DNA from: Candidatus Poseidoniaceae archaeon
GTDB lineage: Archaea; Thermoplasmatota; Poseidoniia; Poseidoniales; Poseidoniaceae
Assembly: GCA_949373075.1 (NCBI GenBank)
Contig: CASIBX010000043.1
Location: 1 to 35,159 of the forward strand
DNA length: 35,159 bases
Reading direction: 5' to 3'
The notes beneath the pieces are model-generated. The model searched no databases. It saw only the letters and a program-made list of their open reading frames with translations, and was not told where the DNA came from. The position numbers and the translations under genes are program-made. This document shows positions 8,458 to 16,664 of the stretch, one piece after another; positions within the stretch are counted from its first letter, which is position 1; every line of letters begins with the position of its first letter.

Positions 8458-8925
8458 ATGAGCAACAGCATTATTGGGCAAATAGCCCCTGATTTCGTAC
8501 TTCAAGCCGATGATGGAAAGATGTTTGACAGTCGCTCGCTACACGGCGAATGGCGCATCATTTTCTTCTATTCGAAACACAATTCTCCGACCTGCAAACG
8601 TGGTTGCTTAACGTTCAAAGAACAGTATGAATTGTTCAAATCATCTGGCTGTTCCGTCATTGGAGTTGGACCTGGCGCATTTGAAAAATTGAAAGAGTTC
8701 AAATCCTCCATTGGAGACCTACCTTTCCCACTCCTTGCCGATGTCGAAAGAGCAGTAGGAGTATCTTACAATATCCCATTACACCTAGGACAATTTCCAA
8801 GCAAATCTTCTTTCGTTATCGGTCCAGACAACAAAGTGCATTACGTCTATGATTGGCTATTCAGGCCAAGGCGACACGTTGCTAAGATTTTAGCAGACAT
8901 TTCGAGCGTTACCGGGGGAGAATGA
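8458..8925 (+). CDS. Peroxiredoxin (AhpC/TSA, BCP/PrxQ-like) with altered Cys spacing
   Basis: The 155-residue thioredoxin-fold peroxidase begins with the usual IGQIAPDFVLQADDGK and has FPLLADVERAVGVSYNI near the end. The active loop reads SKHNSPTCKRGCLTF. C46 occupies the peroxidatic position (Ser in place of the usual Thr two residues before), and a second Cys, C50, lies four residues on; canonical BCP proteins have TPGCTxxAC with five. It should reduce H2O2 or organic peroxides using thioredoxin-like reductants. The loop is one residue short, so catalytic competence is likely but not proven. It is co-directional with ribA (13 nt) and its TGA is directly followed by the ATG of the TrmB-like regulator, so the three genes form one transcription unit. 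Confidence 0.85.
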   Translation: MSNSIIGQIAPDFVLQADDGKMFDSRSLHGEWRIIFFYSKHNSPTCKRGCLTFKEQYELFKSSGCSVIGVGPGAFEKLKEFKSSIGDLPFPLLADVERAVGVSYNIPLHLGQFPSKSSFVIGPDNKVHYVYDWLFRPRRHVAKILADISSVTGGE

Positions 8926-10314
8926 ATGTGGCAAGAGTTACTCCGAGATTCGGGGCTAAATGATCGAGAAGTCAATTCGATAATGATTCTAGGTTCAAAC
9001 CCTAGAATGAAAGCATCAGAACTTGCTAAAGAACTGAATACTACTCGTCTTGATGCATATAATAGTCTTTCAAGACTTCAAGAGATGGGGATTGTCACAG
9101 TAACTGCTGACCGCCCAATGCTGTTTTCCAGCCTCAACCTACACCAAGCAATCGAGCACATAATCGATATGCGAAAACAACAATTATCACACTTAGTGGA
9201 AGGCTTTGACAACCTCTCGAAAAATGTCAAAGAAGATACGACTGCTGGTGATTCACGAACCAAAAACCTAGACGACCCTAGGTTTGCAGTACTCAAAGAG
9301 CGCACACATATCTACAGTCGGCTGAAGAAAATGGCTGAAGATGCCGAAGAGAGATTGATATTGTTAGTCGGTCAATACGGAATTCTTCACCTATGTAGAA
9401 ATCCAACTGCTCTAGAAGCGGTCAACACTGCAGCTCTTAGAGGAGTAGTAATCCAAATAATCACGCATTTGGATAGCAGAACAATTCGATTCTTCAATGA
9501 GTTACACGAATCTATCGAGGTTCGGCATTCTGATGAATTAGAATCTTTAGGTTTCGTAAGAGATATGTCTGAAGTTGTTCAATACCTCAACATAGAAGAT
9601 AATCCGGTCGGAAGAGGAAAAGACGATGCTGCTCTAATTATTGAATCACAAGCATTCGCTGAGTCCCATCTCAACTTAATCGACACAATCTGGGAGAATG
9701 CAGTTATGTTTGATACAGCAGTTGCAAGATATACCGACAACCGGATTAACGACCCATTGAGATTAACAATTGGAGAAGGTTCGTTCTTGAAGAATATCAC
9801 TTCAGCTTTGGGAATCACTGAAGATGTTCCGGATGAGGACACGCCATTTGACCCTGAAGCATTCTTTGCAGCCGGTAATGAAGTCAATGAAGCACGTCAA
9901 AAATTGACTGAAGGTAAGTTATCAAATCTGAAAATACTGGGAATCGATATTGCCTTGATGCTGAGGCAAATTGGCAACCGAATCGGCCAAGAGATCGCTT
10001 TTTCACTAAGAGGTATCGAACACGATATAGAATTCCTCGATGAAATGATGGACTGGTGGGAGCATGCTGGTTTAGGCAGCCTAGAATATGATGTGGACCC
10101 TTCTTTCCATGTTAGAGTTGGTCTTCACCACCCCCCGCTAGATGACCCAGATGCACTGCCTATGTGGGAAATGGATGATGGAATTATTGAAGGCGCATTA
10201 ACAAATCGTTTTGCAAAAGATTCGCAAATTGTCATCAAGCGTGTCGAGGGTTCTGGAGAAAAGGATGACCTTTGGCACTACATTATTCACCACCATGCCA
10301 GTGATGCAGTATAA
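8926..10314 (+). CDS. TrmB-family transcriptional regulator
   Basis: The protein has 462 residues. Residues 1-80 form a winged helix-turn-helix of the TrmB type (LNDREVNSIMILGSNPRMKA, then ELAKELNTTRLDAYNSLSRL), followed by a linker coil. The middle region (about 125-300) resembles the PLD-like effector domain of TrmB proteins (ERLILLVGQYGILHL). The last ~130 residues (from DIALMLRQIGNRIGQEIAFS) look like a separate helical/ligand-sensing domain rich in His and acidic residues. TrmB relatives in archaea regulate sugar transport and central metabolism, but many are uncharacterised. The ATG abuts the peroxiredoxin stop, so it is translated with ribA and prx. It sits between the photolyase/ribA promoters and the carotenoid genes, so it may regulate this stress region; that is inference from position. 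Confidence 0.78.
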   Translation: MWQELLRDSGLNDREVNSIMILGSNPRMKASELAKELNTTRLDAYNSLSRLQEMGIVTVTADRPMLFSSLNLHQAIEHIIDMRKQQLSHLVEGFDNLSKNVKEDTTAGDSRTKNLDDPRFAVLKERTHIYSRLKKMAEDAEERLILLVGQYGILHLCRNPTALEAVNTAALRGVVIQIITHLDSRTIRFFNELHESIEVRHSDELESLGFVRDMSEVVQYLNIEDNPVGRGKDDAALIIESQAFAESHLNLIDTIWENAVMFDTAVARYTDNRINDPLRLTIGEGSFLKNITSALGITEDVPDEDTPFDPEAFFAAGNEVNEARQKLTEGKLSNLKILGIDIALMLRQIGNRIGQEIAFSLRGIEHDIEFLDEMMDWWEHAGLGSLEYDVDPSFHVRVGLHHPPLDDPDALPMWEMDDGIIEGALTNRFAKDSQIVIKRVEGSGEKDDLWHYIIHHHASDAV

Positions 10315-10340
10315 CATACCGGCAATGAACCCAAACGGGT

Positions 10341-10349
10341 ATTAATATA
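10341..10349 (+). promoter_or_regulatory. TATA box of the ABC1 kinase-carotenoid operon
   Basis: ATTAATATA is centred about 26 nt upstream of the ATG at 10371, in the 56-nt gap after the TrmB gene. It marks a probable leaderless transcript for the ABC1-crtI-crtB group. Confidence 0.5.
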
Positions 10350-10370
10350 CTGAATCCTGATGCTAGATTC

Positions 10371-11666
10371 ATGCGTCTGCTGACATTCTTGAGGTTCGCT
10401 AGAGAACTCAAGGGGAAGAGACCAGTGGATATCGATAGGATTCAATCCATGGGACTGCTTGCAGTAAAGTTGGGCCAGATTTGTGCGTTGAGACCAGATC
10501 TGCTAGACCCTGAACGATGTATTGCTCTACAGGAATTATACAGTAGGGCGCCTACAATCCCTGAAGAGAATTTTGAAAAACTCCTGACTAAATTCACGCC
10601 ATTGGATTTTAGGTCGAATTTCAAACATATCGAATCAAAGCCATTTGCTGCAGCCAGTATTGGACAAATCCATCGAGCAGAACTTTTGGATGGCACTAAG
10701 GTAATAATCAAAATAGTCAAAGGCGACTTTGAAAAATCATTCCGAAAAGATGTTCGTAGAATGAAAAGGTGGATGAAACTTGGACTTTTCTTCAACCCCC
10801 GCTTGAAAAAAGTTGGTAATCCAGTTGGACTACTTGCGCATATCGAAGACTATACCATTAGAGAACTCAACCTTTTAAACGAGATCAAAGGCAAAGAGAG
10901 ATTGCAAGATTTAGCTCTTGAGTACAAAGATAAGTTCCCAATGCCTAAACTGAAATTTCCCAAGATTTGGGAAGATTTGTCAAATGAACATGTACTTGTT
11001 GTTGAAGAGATAACATCTCCGACTTTAGAATCGCATCTTAACGCAGAAAGCCTCGAATGGGAAGACCTACTACAATTGTTCAGAATTCATGGTGCATTCA
11101 TGTTTGGCCTTGGAGTATTCCATGGTGATTTGCATCCAGGGAATGCTATGATGGATGAAAATCAAAACTTCATTTTCATTGACACTGGGGCAATATGTGA
11201 AGCTCCGAACCATGTACGTAAGGCATTATTCGGGTTCTTCTATTATCTGGCAAAAGGTGAGCTGAAGAATGCCTTTGATGCCATGCTTACCATGGCGGAT
11301 GTAACTCCTAGTGGCGACACATTAGAAACCTATTACAACTCTATGAACGAACTCTATGATGGATTTGTTGGAACATCCGTTAGTGAAGTATCACTGACTG
11401 AACAAATGATGAAGACTGTACGTGCTGCAGTTTTGGCTGGCTGTTCTTTTGGAGAAGATGCATTTCCAATCATTCGTTCACTGATGTACATGGATGGCAT
11501 GGTTTTGAAAGGACACCCAGAAGTTGATCTTATCTCTTCAATGGGACCATATCTCGATGAATTTGCTACTTTAATCGACCCAAAAACGCTTCTTCAACGA
11601 GTCCCCAACGAACAATGGGACGTGGTGGACTCAAACCGTACTTTAAAGCCTAAAACCTCAGCGTGA
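10371..11666 (+). CDS. ABC1/AarF (UbiB/ADCK-like) atypical kinase
   Basis: The 431-residue protein kinase-like family member has its diagnostic motifs in order: KLGQ (33-36, the KxGQ motif), the Ala-rich loop AAASIGQIHRA (93-103), lysine K114 in VIIK, the catalytic HGDLHPGN (251-258) and metal-binding D271-T-G. Relatives (UbiB, COQ8, plant ABC1K) are ATPases/kinases that support biosynthesis or handling of membrane isoprenoid lipids such as quinones, tocopherol and carotenoids. It is the first gene of a run with crtI (4 nt gap) and crtB, which fits a role in isoprenoid lipid metabolism here. No membrane helix is obvious at the C-terminus. Its target is unknown. Confidence 0.9.
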   Translation: MRLLTFLRFARELKGKRPVDIDRIQSMGLLAVKLGQICALRPDLLDPERCIALQELYSRAPTIPEENFEKLLTKFTPLDFRSNFKHIESKPFAAASIGQIHRAELLDGTKVIIKIVKGDFEKSFRKDVRRMKRWMKLGLFFNPRLKKVGNPVGLLAHIEDYTIRELNLLNEIKGKERLQDLALEYKDKFPMPKLKFPKIWEDLSNEHVLVVEEITSPTLESHLNAESLEWEDLLQLFRIHGAFMFGLGVFHGDLHPGNAMMDENQNFIFIDTGAICEAPNHVRKALFGFFYYLAKGELKNAFDAMLTMADVTPSGDTLETYYNSMNELYDGFVGTSVSEVSLTEQMMKTVRAAVLAGCSFGEDAFPIIRSLMYMDGMVLKGHPEVDLISSMGPYLDEFATLIDPKTLLQRVPNEQWDVVDSNRTLKPKTSA

Positions 11667-11670
11667 TATT

Positions 11671-13284
11671 ATGTCCAATTCATTACAACCGTCCGTCGCT
11701 ATTATCGGAGCAGGCCCCGGAGGCTTAGCATCAGCATTGCTGCTTGCCAAGTCAGGTGTAAAAGTTACTGTCTTTGAGCGTTCAAAAGAGGTTGGTGGTC
11801 GTAACAAAGTATTCGAAAGAGAAGGATTCAAGTTCGACTTGGGACCTACATTTTTCCATTATCCAGAAGTTATTGAGGACATTTTCAAAGCGATTGGACT
11901 CGATGCCCATGAAGAATTGAAACTCAAGAGACTCGACATCAATTACCGCCTAATCTTTGGACAAGGCGGTGTATTGGATTGCACAAGCAACGTTGAACAG
12001 ATGTGTGAGCGAATCGAAAAATTGTCGGGTCCTACCAATGCACTAGCATTCCGAAAATACCTAGAAGACAACCGAAACAAACTCAACAGATCAAAGCAGT
12101 GCTTGCAGGAACCATGGTTTGGTTTCAGCGACTTGTTTTCTGAAAGAGCTCTACGCGTATCCAAAGTACTCAGACCACACAGGTCAGTCGCCAAAGATTT
12201 GATGAAATTATTCGATGATGAAAGACTGATGCTTGCCATGTCTTTCCAAACAAAGTATCTAGGTATGTCTCCATTTAATTGTCCGAGCCTGTTTACAATG
12301 CTTGCATTCTTAGAGTATGAGTATGGGATTTTCCATCCAATGGGTGGACTAGGAACCGTATCTGCAAGAATGGGTGAAATCGCTAAAGACCTGGGCGTAG
12401 AGTTCCGAATGGAAGAAGCTGTTACCGAAGTAATAATGGAGAAAAAGACGATCAAGGGTGTTGTTACCAAGAACGGACCCTTCTATGCAGACAAGGTTGT
12501 CATGAACGCAGACTTCGCTCAAGGAATGACCTCGTTATTCCCAGATAAAGTTCGCAAGAAATGGTCGAACAAGAAAATCGATAAGAAGAAATATTCCTGT
12601 TCAACTTTCATGCTTTACCTAGGTGTTGACAAAACATTCGATGATTTACCGCACCACCAAATATATGCTTCAGAGAATTATGTTGAAAACCTTGAGGACA
12701 TCGAAAAGCATCACAGACTAACTTGGGATGATCCATCGGTCTATGTCCAAAATGTGTGTGTAACAGACCCTCAAATGGCACCTGAAGGCTGCTCAACTGT
12801 TTATGCTCTAGTACCTGTATCTCATATTCATGAAAACATCAACTGGGATGACGAGAAAGAACCATTCCGTAACAGAATAATTGAGCAAATTGAAACTAAA
12901 TTAGGTTTTGAAGGATTGAGCGACCACATAATATCAGAGTTGGTAATAACTCCAGACGGATGGGGTGAGCATTGCTATCGTGGTGCTGTATTCAACCTAG
13001 CCCACGGACTCGATCAAATGCTTTGGAAGAGACCGAAGAACGAATTTGATGAGATAAAAAACTTGTATTTGGTAGGAGGAGGAACTCACCCAGGTAGTGG
13101 ACTCCCTGTAATTTATGAATCCGCAAGAATCAGTTCGAAGTTATTGCTTGACAGTTTGGGAATAAGGCCAGATTGGAACGGGGTCGACACATGGTTCAGC
13201 AGTCGTAAGAGACGTAGCAAACCAAGTAATTCAACCAACAGTTCGCCAAGTGAAGTTGCCATGACCAGCCCAAATCACAATTGA
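11671..13284 (+). CDS. crtI: Phytoene desaturase-like FAD-dependent oxidoreductase (CrtI family)
   Basis: The protein has 537 residues. The N-terminal dinucleotide-binding motif is IIGAGPGGLASALLLAKSG (11-29), followed by VFERSKEVGGR (34-44) and FDLGPTFFHYP, the CrtI substrate-entry segment. The C-terminal family signature VGGGTHPGSGLPVIYESARI lies at about residue 467-487. CrtI enzymes introduce double bonds into phytoene to give lycopene-type products, though related desaturases and isomerases act on other carotenoids. The next gene is phytoene synthase (9 nt gap), which supports carotenoid desaturation. The last ~35 residues are a Ser/Asn/Lys-rich tail not typical of the family. FAD need links it to ribA nearby. 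Confidence 0.9.
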   Translation: MSNSLQPSVAIIGAGPGGLASALLLAKSGVKVTVFERSKEVGGRNKVFEREGFKFDLGPTFFHYPEVIEDIFKAIGLDAHEELKLKRLDINYRLIFGQGGVLDCTSNVEQMCERIEKLSGPTNALAFRKYLEDNRNKLNRSKQCLQEPWFGFSDLFSERALRVSKVLRPHRSVAKDLMKLFDDERLMLAMSFQTKYLGMSPFNCPSLFTMLAFLEYEYGIFHPMGGLGTVSARMGEIAKDLGVEFRMEEAVTEVIMEKKTIKGVVTKNGPFYADKVVMNADFAQGMTSLFPDKVRKKWSNKKIDKKKYSCSTFMLYLGVDKTFDDLPHHQIYASENYVENLEDIEKHHRLTWDDPSVYVQNVCVTDPQMAPEGCSTVYALVPVSHIHENINWDDEKEPFRNRIIEQIETKLGFEGLSDHIISELVITPDGWGEHCYRGAVFNLAHGLDQMLWKRPKNEFDEIKNLYLVGGGTHPGSGLPVIYESARISSKLLLDSLGIRPDWNGVDTWFSSRKRRSKPSNSTNSSPSEVAMTSPNHN

Positions 13285-13293
13285 GGGATTCAG

Positions 13294-14292
13294 ATGGGAG
13301 GTAACACGTTGGAAGGTGCGTACGCGCATTGTCAACAGATATGTCGTAACTCTTCGACTACCTTCTTTAGTTCGTTTACAGCTCTCGAGAATGAAAAGCG
13401 CAGTGCCGTACATGCTGTGTATGCGCTTTGCAGACTAGTTGATGATATTGTAGATGGAGATGAAGAGCCAGTAGTAGATGCTACTGATGAGTTAATTCAA
13501 CAAACCGCAGAAAGGGATGCTTTGCTGAGAGAAATACATTCGGATATAGAACCTGCAAATCCACTTGAAGTTCATACGAAACGTCTGATGGCTCTCGTAT
13601 CTATTCGTAATGATGTCAAAAAGGCCAGTTTAGGAAAAATCACAAATGATGACCAACCAGTATTCATTGCACTACAGGATGTATTCAAACGATACCCGAT
13701 AAGGTTGCATGAGTTTGAAACTGTCATCGAAGGCATGGAAGATGATTTGTTTACAGTATTGAGCAACACCTGGGATGATTTGCGTGCCTATTGTTACAAA
13801 GTAGCATCAGCCGTCGGATTGATTCTAATTGAAATCTATGGCTATGATGACCATGCAGCACGCCTCCACGCAATCGACTTAGGAATTCAAATGCAGTTGG
13901 TGAACGTGTTGAGAGATGTTGCAGAGGATTACGAGCGTGGTCGCGTGTACTTGCCCAAAGATGTCTTAGCCGCTCACAACATTGGGGTCGGAGATTTATC
14001 CAATCCTAACCTTGCACAAAACCCTTCATGGCACTCTTTTATCAAGGAATATTCTGAAGTTGTCCACAGGCACCGTGAGTCTGCAATGCACCTATTCGAG
14101 TATCTAGATTCACGGTCTAGAGTTCAGCCAAAGATTATGCTTGACGCTTATTCTAAAATCTTCCATGAAATTGTCGTCAGAAGATCAGGTGATGTATTTA
14201 CAAGCCCACTAAAATTGACTTGGCGCTCCAAAATGTCACTTTGGGTCAAAATTAACTACATGAAATTAAGACTGAAAATTACTACAAATTAA
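13294..14292 (+). CDS. crtB: Phytoene/squalene synthase family (CrtB-like)
   Basis: The 332-residue protein condenses two GGPP to phytoene (or two FPP to a C30 product). The first Asp-rich motif is DDIVD (50-54), preceded by VYALCRLV; the second is VNVLRDVAEDYERGRVYLPK (203-222), the CrtB signature. The early segment CRNSSTTFFSSFTAL (17-31) is also typical. Its place immediately after a CrtI-like desaturase favours phytoene synthase over squalene synthase. No cyclase (CrtY) or carotenoid cleavage gene is in the window, so the final pigment is not known. A run of nine A follows about 1 nt after the stop, then the next gene with its own ribosome-binding site. Confidence 0.92.
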   Translation: MGGNTLEGAYAHCQQICRNSSTTFFSSFTALENEKRSAVHAVYALCRLVDDIVDGDEEPVVDATDELIQQTAERDALLREIHSDIEPANPLEVHTKRLMALVSIRNDVKKASLGKITNDDQPVFIALQDVFKRYPIRLHEFETVIEGMEDDLFTVLSNTWDDLRAYCYKVASAVGLILIEIYGYDDHAARLHAIDLGIQMQLVNVLRDVAEDYERGRVYLPKDVLAAHNIGVGDLSNPNLAQNPSWHSFIKEYSEVVHRHRESAMHLFEYLDSRSRVQPKIMLDAYSKIFHEIVVRRSGDVFTSPLKLTWRSKMSLWVKINYMKLRLKITTN

Positions 14293-14320
14293 AAAAAAAG
14301 TTTGATAATCAGGTGAGAAT

Positions 14321-14548
14321 ATGCAATGTAACATCGATGCTAAAGGTAAAGCCGCTAGAATGCGAATGGGACTTATGACAATGGCAGGCGCTGTAATATT
14401 GGGAGGCTTGATTCTGGGAGGATTATTAACATCGACTTACTGGTGGTACCTATTTGGTGCAATAACATTTGGTGGTGCATTTACTATCTTTGAAGCTAGA
14501 GCTGGCTGGTGCATCGTCAGAGCAATGGGGTTCAAAACTCCAATCTGA
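14321..14548 (+). CDS. Small two-helix membrane protein (YgaP/DUF2892-like)
   Basis: The protein has 75 residues. After a short N-terminal MQCNIDAKGKAARMR segment there are two hydrophobic helices (about 17-37 and 42-58) and a tail ARAGWCIVRAMGFKTPI. The pattern (Asn/Asp plus Gly-x-x-x-Arg, two helices, GWC then a GxxT ending) resembles the YgaP-like transmembrane domain, DUF2892. Family function is unknown. GGTGA at 14312-14316 is a good ribosome-binding site 4 nt before the ATG. It is the last gene in the carotenoid direction and its stop is 5 nt from the convergent guaAb stop. Two Cys residues (C3, C51) flank the helices. Confidence 0.65.
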   Translation: MQCNIDAKGKAARMRMGLMTMAGAVILGGLILGGLLTSTYWWYLFGAITFGGAFTIFEARAGWCIVRAMGFKTPI

Positions 14549-14553
14549 ACAAA

Positions 14554-15501
14554 TCATTCCCACTCGATAGTACCGGGTGGTTTGTGAGTAATATCGTAAA
14601 CTACTCGATTTACTGCACCTTTGACAGTGTTAGTAATGCGTGTGCTAATCTTTGCAAGAATCTCATGCGGAATCTCGGAATACCTAGCGGACATACCATC
14701 TAAGGATTGCACTGCTCGAACGACTACTGTTTCACCATAGGCTCGAACATCTCCATGAACACCAACTGAACGAACTGGTAAAAGTGCAGCGAAATATTGC
14801 CACGGGATTTCCATCTTTCCTTCTTCAGCGGCTTTTTCAAATTCTTCTTCAACAATCGCACATGCTTCACGAACTACATGCACACGCTCAAGGGTAAGAG
14901 GACCAAGACAACGAACTGCTAAACCTGGACCTGGGAATGGTTGGCGGTCTGCCACTCTGATTTTGAGAGTGCGTGCCAAATCTCTAACTTCGTCCTTGTA
15001 CAAATCACGTAGTGGTTCTACAATTTCTAGTGTCATATCTTCAGGAAGTCCTCCAACATTGTGGTGGCTCTTGATAGTGTCACGGACACCGCCACCGGAT
15101 TCTATCCAATCAGGAGCAATCGTTCCTTGCACTAGATATTTGGCACCTACTTTCGCTTGTTCTTCTTCGAAAATTCTGATGAACAATTCACCGATAACTT
15201 TGCGCTTGTGTTCAGGTTCAGTAACATCTGCTAAAGCTTGGAAATAACGTTCTTCGGCAAATACAGTAGTCAGGTTCAGACCATGGGCTGCAAGCATTTC
15301 TTGAATTTCTTTAGTCTCATTCTTTCGCATCAATCCTGTATCGACATAGACACAGTGTAATTTGCCACCAATTGCTTGGTTTGCAATAACTGCAGCAACA
15401 GTCGAGTCGACGCCACCGCTGCATGCGATGATCGCTATCTCATCGATTTCATCTTTCATTTTTTGAGCGGCCTCTTCAATGAATGAAGATGTATCAAACA
15501 T
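14554..15501 (-). CDS. guaAB: GMP synthase (glutamine-hydrolysing) subunit B, ATP-pyrophosphatase
   Basis: The 315-residue protein adenylates XMP and aminates it to GMP. The PP-loop is SGGVDS (28-33); PDWIESGG, GLPEDM, LVEPLRDLYKDEVR-like and FPGPGLAVR segments and the C-terminal dimerisation domain ending KPPGTIEWE are as in GuaA. The glutaminase (class I GATase) domain is absent, so this is the archaeal split form needing a separate GuaAa, not present in this window. The ATG overlaps the purE stop by one base (TGATG), indicating translational coupling in a purine operon. Confidence 0.95.
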   Translation of the reverse strand: MFDTSSFIEEAAQKMKDEIDEIAIIACSGGVDSTVAAVIANQAIGGKLHCVYVDTGLMRKNETKEIQEMLAAHGLNLTTVFAEERYFQALADVTEPEHKRKVIGELFIRIFEEEQAKVGAKYLVQGTIAPDWIESGGGVRDTIKSHHNVGGLPEDMTLEIVEPLRDLYKDEVRDLARTLKIRVADRQPFPGPGLAVRCLGPLTLERVHVVREACAIVEEEFEKAAEEGKMEIPWQYFAALLPVRSVGVHGDVRAYGETVVVRAVQSLDGMSARYSEIPHEILAKISTRITNTVKGAVNRVVYDITHKPPGTIEWE

Positions 15502-15983
15502 CAGACATCCCTTCCATTGACCTCTGCATCCATTTGCTTAACTTTAGCAACTTGGTCTAACTTATTCTGCTTTAATGCAGCAGCATATTTGTCATTACCA
15601 AGCGCAAGTATCTGAGTTGCAAGATATCCTGCGTTGTCACCACGGTCAACGCCTACAGTCGCTGCTGGAACACCAGGAGGAAGTTGAACGATTGAAAGTA
15701 AACTATCGAAAGGAACTCTACCGCCACATGGAACTCCGATAACTGGCTTGGTTGTGAGTGCAGCTACTGCACCTGGAAGTGCTGCTGCCAATCCAGCCAT
15801 AGCGATGAAGACGGTACAGCCATCTGCTTCAGCATCATGAATAATTTGCTCAACAAATGCTGGCGACCTGTGTGCACTAGCAACACGTAGTTGGTATGGG
15901 ACACCGAAATGTTCGAGTATCTTAGTACACTTTTCTGCAACAGGCATATCCGACTTTGAACCGAGAAGGATTGTAACGTCCAT
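15501..15983 (-). CDS. purE: N5-carboxyaminoimidazole ribonucleotide mutase / AIR carboxylase catalytic subunit
   Basis: The protein has 160 residues from the ATG ending at 15983 (MDVTILLGSKSDMPVA), which matches the normal PurE N-terminus; an upstream ATG at 16031 would add an atypical 16 residues. LLGSKSDM, ASAHRSP and DSLLSIVQLPPGVPAATVGV are PurE motifs for de novo purine synthesis, and the catalytic His of SAHR is kept. The third motif reads AGLAAALPG; E. coli PurE has a His just before LPG, here Ala. This could mark a different PurE class, so CAIR mutase versus direct AIR carboxylase is left open. No purK is seen here. Coupled to guaAb. Confidence 0.93.
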   Translation of the reverse strand: MDVTILLGSKSDMPVAEKCTKILEHFGVPYQLRVASAHRSPAFVEQIIHDAEADGCTVFIAMAGLAAALPGAVAALTTKPVIGVPCGGRVPFDSLLSIVQLPPGVPAATVGVDRGDNAGYLATQILALGNDKYAAALKQNKLDQVAKVKQMDAEVNGRDV

Positions 15984-16040
15984 GATGTTGTGCCATGGAC
16001 GGTGGTTCATCAACGTACCGCGAATAACCAACTACGAAAT

Positions 16041-16625
16041 CTAATCGAAATTCATTGAAATATCACTAATTGAGTATGTTTTTACTTGGGAAGGTTTGTG
16101 AGATTTCGCATCATAATCCCATATCCAAGACCCAGAAGCCAAGAGGTGACCGCCAGAAATTATAGAGACTGAGCGGCTGTTTACCAATTTCCTAAACCTT
16201 CGAATGAATGCAGGAATTATCCATGCGGGAGTATCTTGCAAATTCCAGATATCCTGCGGCCATTCCCTATTACGATTCAGCAGCCTTCTTATCTTCCTTT
16301 TTTCATCGTTCAGTAAATTTAGTGCCCGGGCTTCTAATGCAGGGCTAGGTCTTACATCAAGTATGTGAGCAGATAGCAAATTCTGTGCCAGAGTAATTCT
16401 TCCTTGTCTTGCTGCAATTCCTGCAGCCCTTGGAATGATTCTACCCATGCCAGAACTGTCAACCTCCAAAAGAACTTGATATCTTCTCAAGACCTTTGTA
16501 TCTCGAACATATTCGTCAATATTGATAGCCCCATTCCACAAGAATGGAGCTACCCAACGATACTCTTCACCGGGTAGTATATTCCTGAGTATTAGCCCTC
16601 TAATGTCCAACGGATATTCACGCAT
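16041..16625 (-). CDS. Conserved-looking protein of unknown function
   Basis: I do not recognise this 194-residue protein. It appears soluble, Arg-rich and mixed alpha/beta, with no signal peptide or clear membrane helix. Notable stretches are an N-terminal IRGLILRNILPGEEYRW, a basic helix NDEKRKIRRLLNRNREW in the middle and a C-terminal hydrophobic strand SVSIISGGHLLASGSWIWDY. It is on the same strand as, and 57 nt before, purE, and 39 nt after another unknown gene, so it may be read with both. The opposite-strand ORFs in the region are short and lack family features, which supports this frame as coding. Confidence 0.55.
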   Translation of the reverse strand: MREYPLDIRGLILRNILPGEEYRWVAPFLWNGAINIDEYVRDTKVLRRYQVLLEVDSSGMGRIIPRAAGIAARQGRITLAQNLLSAHILDVRPSPALEARALNLLNDEKRKIRRLLNRNREWPQDIWNLQDTPAWIIPAFIRRFRKLVNSRSVSIISGGHLLASGSWIWDYDAKSHKPSQVKTYSISDISMNFD

Positions 16626-16664
16626 AAATCAAGACAGACTTGAATTGATTAGCAATCTTTTTGC

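Noticed and set aside
10442-10795. Minus-strand ORF inside the ABC1 kinase gene
   Set aside because: It is fully antisense to conserved ABC1 motifs and has no recognisable domain or start context.
14293-14320. Run of nine A as a terminator or slippery site
   Set aside because: It lies just after the crtB stop in an AT-rich leader, with no hairpin and no frame to shift; probably a plain spacer before the ribosome-binding site.
15984-16031. N-terminal extension of PurE from the ATG at 16031
   Set aside because: PurE proteins begin at the DVTILLGSKSD segment; the added 16 residues look like untranslated leader.
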